Source: Burkholderia sp. WP9 (lineage in GTDB: Bacteria > Pseudomonadota > Gammaproteobacteria > Burkholderiales > Burkholderiaceae). Taken from it: 64,000 nucleotides of DNA. The position numbers and the translations under genes were made by a program. The stretch is from contig NZ_FNTG01000002.1 in NCBI RefSeq assembly GCF_900104795.1, forward strand, positions 744,001-808,000. Reading direction: 5' to 3'. Under the pieces are notes generated by a model. That model saw only the letters and a list, made by a program, of their open reading frames with translations, was not told the DNA's origin and did no database searches. Shown here one piece after another: positions 60,546 to 64,000 of the stretch. Within the stretch, counting starts at the first letter, position 1; every line of letters begins with the position of its first letter.

Positions 60546-61463
60546 TCATAAGGCACGCCTCGTGGTGGCGCGAGTTGAATGATGGTGGGCGCACGCGCGC
60601 TTTCGCCCATCCCCATTCATGCTATGCCGTTCGCTTCGACAGCGCGGATATGCTGCCGTTCGCAGGTCGGCTCGCGTTACATAGCGCAGCGTCCACGCCT
60701 GCTCTTCGCCGCCGTGCCATTCGATTCGCTCCAGCAGCCCGCGTTTGTGCGTGGTCGCGCTATGACTGTGGCAACGCGCGGCAAACGCGAGTGCGCCTGA
60801 ATCGTGGCCCTGCTCGCGCGCATTGGAATACTCGCGGCTGGTCATCAGATGCACACCCATTGCACAAGCCACCGCGCTCATCGCGAGTAGCGCGGCCAGT
60901 CCGAATGGCTGCGCCTGTTCGGTGACGAAACCGTAGCCGAGCCAGGCGCACAGCAGCAGCGCAAGCAGATTGACGACATCGTGACCAGGACGCGCCACCG
61001 CGGCGAAGTCCAATACACCGCGCAGTTTGCAGAACGCAATCGTCGAGGTGGCAAAAATCAACGCGCCGATGAACACGGCGACACAGAGTCCAGCGCGCTC
61101 CACGCTCGCCTGCGCCGCCGACGACAGATAACGCGCAAAACCACCCGACATGACAGCGAGCCCCATGCCGCTGCCCAACAGGGCGACGAGACGCGGCCGC
61201 CGCGTCAAGTTGCGTCCGTGCGCCAGTCGCGCGCCGAGCACCGCGCCCGCCACCGCGGCGCCGATCGTGCCGTCGCTCGCGCCCATGCCAGCAGCGAGAA
61301 GCGCCGCGAGTGCGGCGGCCAACGCGCCGACGTGCCAGTCAGGCCGACGCTTCGCTCGCCGTTCGAACTGCAGTTGCCCGACTGCGGCAAGCGCGACGGC
61401 CAACACGGAAGCAAATAAACGCGCCAGCGAACACCACACGGTACTGTCATACGCTAGCGGCAT
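60546..61463 (-). pseudogene. Truncated transhydrogenase PntB-like membrane domain
   Basis: Residues about 45-215 resemble the membrane domain of NAD(P) transhydrogenase beta subunit: AVAGAVLGARLAHGRNLTRRPRLVALLGSGMGL, FIGALIFATSTIAFCKLRGVL, NLLALLLCAWLGYGFV and ACAMGVHLMTSRE follow the PntB order. PntB then needs a further membrane part and the NADP-binding domain III. Here the frame instead continues with about 90 His/Arg-rich residues unlike PntB and stops at 305, versus about 460-480 normally. No PntA is present. Either a relic or a repurposed membrane protein. Confidence 0.6.
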
Positions 61464-61526
61464 GCGTGCTCCTCCGAGTCGGAATGCATGGGCACGTGCC
61501 CATGCATGGCGAAGTCAGCCAACCGT

Positions 61527-62345
61527 TCAGACGGCGCTCGACGCGACTGGCTCCGTGCCGGCCACAGCAACCGCGCGCGCGGCGCTCAAGGTATTGCTCA
61601 GCGTGCCGATCCCGTCGACCGTGATCGACACCGTCGCGCCGTCCTTGATCGACCCCACGCCCACCGAGGTGCCGCACGCAATCACATCGCCCGGTTCGAG
61701 CGTGAGATCCTGTGAGATCAGACTCACCTGCTCGGCCGGCGAGAAAACCATGTCGGCGAGCGGATAGTTCTGCCGCTCCACGCCGTCGAGTGTCGTGACA
61801 AGACGTGCGCGCTGCCAGTCGAAACCGGAGACGATCGCCGGCCCGATACAGCAAAACGTATCGAAGCCCTTCGCACGGCACCATTGCGGAAAGTGCGGAT
61901 TCTCGTTCAGCAGATCGGCAGCGGTGACGTCGTTCACCAGCGTGTAGCCGAAGATCGCTTCAGCGGCCTCTTCGACACTCGCGTCGCGGCAGCGCCGTCC
62001 TATCACAATGCCGAGTTCGCCCTCATAGACGATCTTGCCCGCGTAGCTGAGCGGCCGGCGGATCGGCTCACCCGAGCCGATCACCGAACCCGCCGGCTTC
62101 AGCAGGAAGAGCGGATGCGCGGGCACGGGCTTGTCGAGCTTCGCCGCCAGCGCGTAATAGTTGTTCCACAGCGCGACGATCTTGCCCGGCGCGCACGGCG
62201 CGATCGGGGCGAGCGCGCGCGTCGAGAGCACGGCGCCGGTCGGCACCGGCTGATCGAGACTTTCATACTCGTGCAGATAGCCCCCCTCCACACGGCCGAA
62301 CACGACGCCGCCGTCGCTCGACATGAATCGCATCCACGTATCCAT
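61527..62345 (-). CDS. Fumarylacetoacetate hydrolase family protein
   Basis: A 272-residue FAH-fold enzyme with metal ligands in YEGELGIVIGRRCRD and FGYTLVNDVTAADL, then DGVERQNYPLADMVFSPAEQVSLISQDLTLEPGDVIACGTSVGVG. Family members hydrolyse or decarboxylate 2-ketoacids such as oxaloacetate or acylpyruvates. In an oxalate-related locus an oxaloacetate/acylpyruvate substrate is attractive but unproven. GGGAGC precedes the ATG; 27 bp separate it from frc, same strand, so likely one operon. Confidence 0.9.
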   Translation of the reverse strand: MDTWMRFMSSDGGVVFGRVEGGYLHEYESLDQPVPTGAVLSTRALAPIAPCAPGKIVALWNNYYALAAKLDKPVPAHPLFLLKPAGSVIGSGEPIRRPLSYAGKIVYEGELGIVIGRRCRDASVEEAAEAIFGYTLVNDVTAADLLNENPHFPQWCRAKGFDTFCCIGPAIVSGFDWQRARLVTTLDGVERQNYPLADMVFSPAEQVSLISQDLTLEPGDVIACGTSVGVGSIKDGATVSITVDGIGTLSNTLSAARAVAVAGTEPVASSAV

Positions 62346-62372
62346 TCGTTGCTCCCTGTTAGCTTGAATCGT

Positions 62373-63620
62373 CTAGATCGCGCCGGCAGTGCGCAGTGCG
62401 CTGACCTGCTCGGGCGAATAGCCGAGTTCGGCCATGACCTCGTCGGTATGCTCGCCGAGCAGCGGAGAACGCGTCACCTCGGTCGGGCTGTCGGACAGTT
62501 TGATAGGATTGCCAACCGTCAGATATTTGCCGCGAGTCGGGTGATCCACTTCGACGATCGTGCCGGTTTTGCGCAGCGAAGGCTCTTCGGCGATTTCCTT
62601 CATCGACAGAATCGGTCCGCACGGAATGTCGTACTTGTTGAGAATCTGCATGGCCTCGAACTTGGTCTTGGTCATGGTCCAGCGTTCGATCTCCGCGAAG
62701 ATGTCCTTCAGACGCGGCAGGCGCGCAGCCGGCGTCGCGTAATCGGGATCCGTCGCCCACTCTTCCTTGCCGATCACGTTGCAGATCTTCGCCCATACCG
62801 GGGCCTGCGTGATGAAGTAGATATACGCGTTGGGGTCCGTCTCCCAGCCCTTGCACTTCAGGATCCAGCCCGGCTGACCGCCGCCCGATGCGTTGCCCGC
62901 GCGCGGCACTGCTTCGCCGAACTGTCCATTCGGATATTGCGGGTACTCTTTCATCGTGCCGGTGCGTTCGAGCCGCTGCTGGTCGCGCAGCTTCACGCGG
63001 CACAGGTTCAGCACGCCGTCCTGCATCGCGGCGAGGACGCGCTGGCCGCGTCCGGTGTGCGTGCGCTGATAGAGCGCCGTGACGATGCCGAGCGCCAGAT
63101 GCAAGCCGGTGCCACTGTCGCCGATCTGCGCGCCCGTCACGACCGGCGGACCGTCGTCGAAGCCGGTGGTCGACGCCGCGCCGCCCGCGCATTGCGCGAC
63201 ATTCTCGTAGACCTTGCAGTCTTCGTAGGGCCCGGGGCCGAAGCCCTTCACCGAAGCGACGATCATGCGCGGATTCAATTCCTGAATCCGCTCCCACGTG
63301 AAGCCCATGCGATCGAGCGCGCCCGGCGCGAAGTTTTCCACCAGCACGTCGCATTTCTGGATCAATGCTTCGAGCACCTGCTTGCCTTCGGGGTTCTTCG
63401 TATCGATCGTGACCGAGCGCTTGTTGTGGTTGAGCATCGTGAAGTAGAGGCTGTCCACGTCCGGAATGTCGCGCAACTGCTCACGCGTGATGTCGCCCGC
63501 GCCCGCCCGCTCCACCTTGATCACGTCCGCACCGAACCACGCGAGCAGCTGCGTGCAGGTCGGTCCGGATTGCACATGCGTGAAGTCGAGAATGCGCACG
63601 CCGTCGAGTGCTTTGCTCAT
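62373..63620 (-). CDS. frc: Formyl-CoA:oxalate CoA-transferase
   Basis: A 415-residue class III CoA-transferase that moves CoA from formyl-CoA to oxalate, feeding oxalyl-CoA decarboxylation. It matches Frc closely: [53 protein letters not shown], Gln17, the nucleophile Asp168 in AQIGDSGTG, and [19 protein letters not shown] (Gly-rich lid). Gln48 stands where the Oxalobacter enzyme has Trp, as in the E. coli YfdW enzyme. GGAG precedes the ATG. Oxalyl-CoA decarboxylase is not in the window. Confidence 0.95.
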   Translation of the reverse strand: MSKALDGVRILDFTHVQSGPTCTQLLAWFGADVIKVERAGAGDITREQLRDIPDVDSLYFTMLNHNKRSVTIDTKNPEGKQVLEALIQKCDVLVENFAPGALDRMGFTWERIQELNPRMIVASVKGFGPGPYEDCKVYENVAQCAGGAASTTGFDDGPPVVTGAQIGDSGTGLHLALGIVTALYQRTHTGRGQRVLAAMQDGVLNLCRVKLRDQQRLERTGTMKEYPQYPNGQFGEAVPRAGNASGGGQPGWILKCKGWETDPNAYIYFITQAPVWAKICNVIGKEEWATDPDYATPAARLPRLKDIFAEIERWTMTKTKFEAMQILNKYDIPCGPILSMKEIAEEPSLRKTGTIVEVDHPTRGKYLTVGNPIKLSDSPTEVTRSPLLGEHTDEVMAELGYSPEQVSALRTAGAI

Positions 63621-63644
63621 GTCCTGTCTCCTGAAGGGCGCGTC

Positions 63645-63830
63645 TTATTTGCACATGGTTTGGTTTTTGGTACCCGGCGCATGGTCGCGCGGGTCGCAAT
63701 GGGCGGGTCCCGTATCGAACGCGGTCATGCTGAACGCGCCCTCGCCGGCCGGGCGCGCCTTCTGTTTGAGCGCCTGTTCGGCCTTTGCGCTGCACGTCGC
63801 TGAAATCAGGGGTGAAACAACTGCGGACAT
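63645..63830 (-). CDS. Small hypothetical protein (61 residues) upstream of frc
   Basis: MSAVVSPLISATCSAKAEQA begins a 61-residue protein with Cys, Asp, His and Pro residues (AHCDPRDHAPG) and a short C-terminal Cys (TMCK). The ribosome site AGGAG before the ATG is very strong, and the stop lies 24 bp before frc. It is not a known family. Co-transcription with frc suggests a regulatory or assembly role in oxalate metabolism; that is inference. Confidence 0.6.
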   Translation of the reverse strand: MSAVVSPLISATCSAKAEQALKQKARPAGEGAFSMTAFDTGPAHCDPRDHAPGTKNQTMCK

Positions 63831-63852
63831 AGTCGTCTCCTAGTCACCTTCG

Positions 63853-63876
63853 TCACATACGGTATGTGATATATCA
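63853..63876. promoter_or_regulatory. Overlapping palindromes upstream of the frc operon
   Basis: TCACATAC-G-GTATGTGA (63853-63869, perfect 8-bp arms) overlaps TGATATATCA (63867-63876, perfect). Two nested symmetric sites 22 to 46 bp before the first start codon fit a repressor operator, most like the AT-rich half-sites of GntR/FCD-type regulators. No GntR gene is visible in the window. Confidence 0.55.
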
Positions 63877-64000
63877 GATTCAATCAAGCTTGATTTCTAG
63901 ATGCCGCCTCGGTGCGATTTCTCCTCCTTAGGCTTACTCAGACTGGCGCTCCACGGAGAAACGGCAAACTTGCAGGCGCCAAGTCGAGGGAAAACACCGA

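Noticed and set aside
61884..63803. 639-codon plus-strand frame opposite frc
   Set aside because: Antisense shadow of formyl-CoA transferase and its neighbour; no domain, no ribosome site.

Overview
This is a GC-rich chromosomal segment whose gene content and codon use fit Burkholderiales, most likely Paraburkholderia or Burkholderia. Pointers are a 3-hydroxybutyrate-oligomer hydrolase, a Wza/Wzb/Wzc plus WcaJ-type exopolysaccharide locus, an oxalate/formyl-CoA locus and beta-proteobacterial LexA boxes. The genus assignment is inference. No rRNA, tRNA, CRISPR array or prophage was seen.

Left part (1-15.2 kb): a 3'-truncated gnd, then housekeeping and accessory genes: DUF938 methyltransferase, PPOX flavoprotein, class II sirtuin with a small Cys-rich protein, SDR, polysaccharide deacetylase, DUF2252, an internally duplicated outer-membrane barrel, a stand-alone motA-motB pair, a Pr6Pr-like membrane protein, a CsbD-like protein, exonuclease III and the PHB-oligomer hydrolase. 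From 15.4 to 20.2 kb lies a periplasmic molybdenum aldehyde oxidoreductase operon (paoABC-like), followed by a MocA-type nucleotidyltransferase that probably matures its cofactor.

Middle (20.2-38.3 kb): an SOS-controlled DUF4130-UdgX fusion with a textbook LexA box; a PIG-L deacetylase; a compact 2-aminoethylphosphonate biosynthesis and activation operon (PEP mutase fused to a cytidylyltransferase-like domain, phosphonopyruvate decarboxylase, AEP transaminase); a Cache chemoreceptor; a stand-alone FtsI-like PBP followed by 42-bp tandem repeats; a diguanylate cyclase; and an unrecognised 122-aa gene whose LexA box matches the first at 19 of 20 bases. A LysE/RhtB gene at 37.7-38.3 kb is interrupted by one in-frame TGA.

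Right part: an exopolysaccharide operon on the minus strand (53.3 to 38.3 kb) runs from the priming transferase through Wza, Wzb, Wzc, WecC, Wzx, GT25, Wzy, GT4, a polysaccharide lyase and WecG to an acetyltransferase. WecC plus a WecG-family transferase point to an N-acetylmannosaminuronate-containing polymer. The GT25 gene is split by a complete 1,464-bp IS50/Tn5-like element with a perfect 9-bp target duplication, and removing the element restores the reading frame exactly. From 53.7 kb to the end is an oxalate-centred region: ketopantoate-reductase-like protein, aldehyde dehydrogenase, two LysR regulators, OxlT-like antiporter, FAH-family enzyme, formyl-CoA:oxalate CoA-transferase and a 61-aa leader gene behind overlapping palindromes that look like a GntR-type operator.

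Most promising for new biology: the SOS-linked orphan at 34,475, the CMP-AEP module with no recognised acceptor enzyme, the duplicated barrel, and the IS-silenced ManNAcA-type exopolysaccharide operon.
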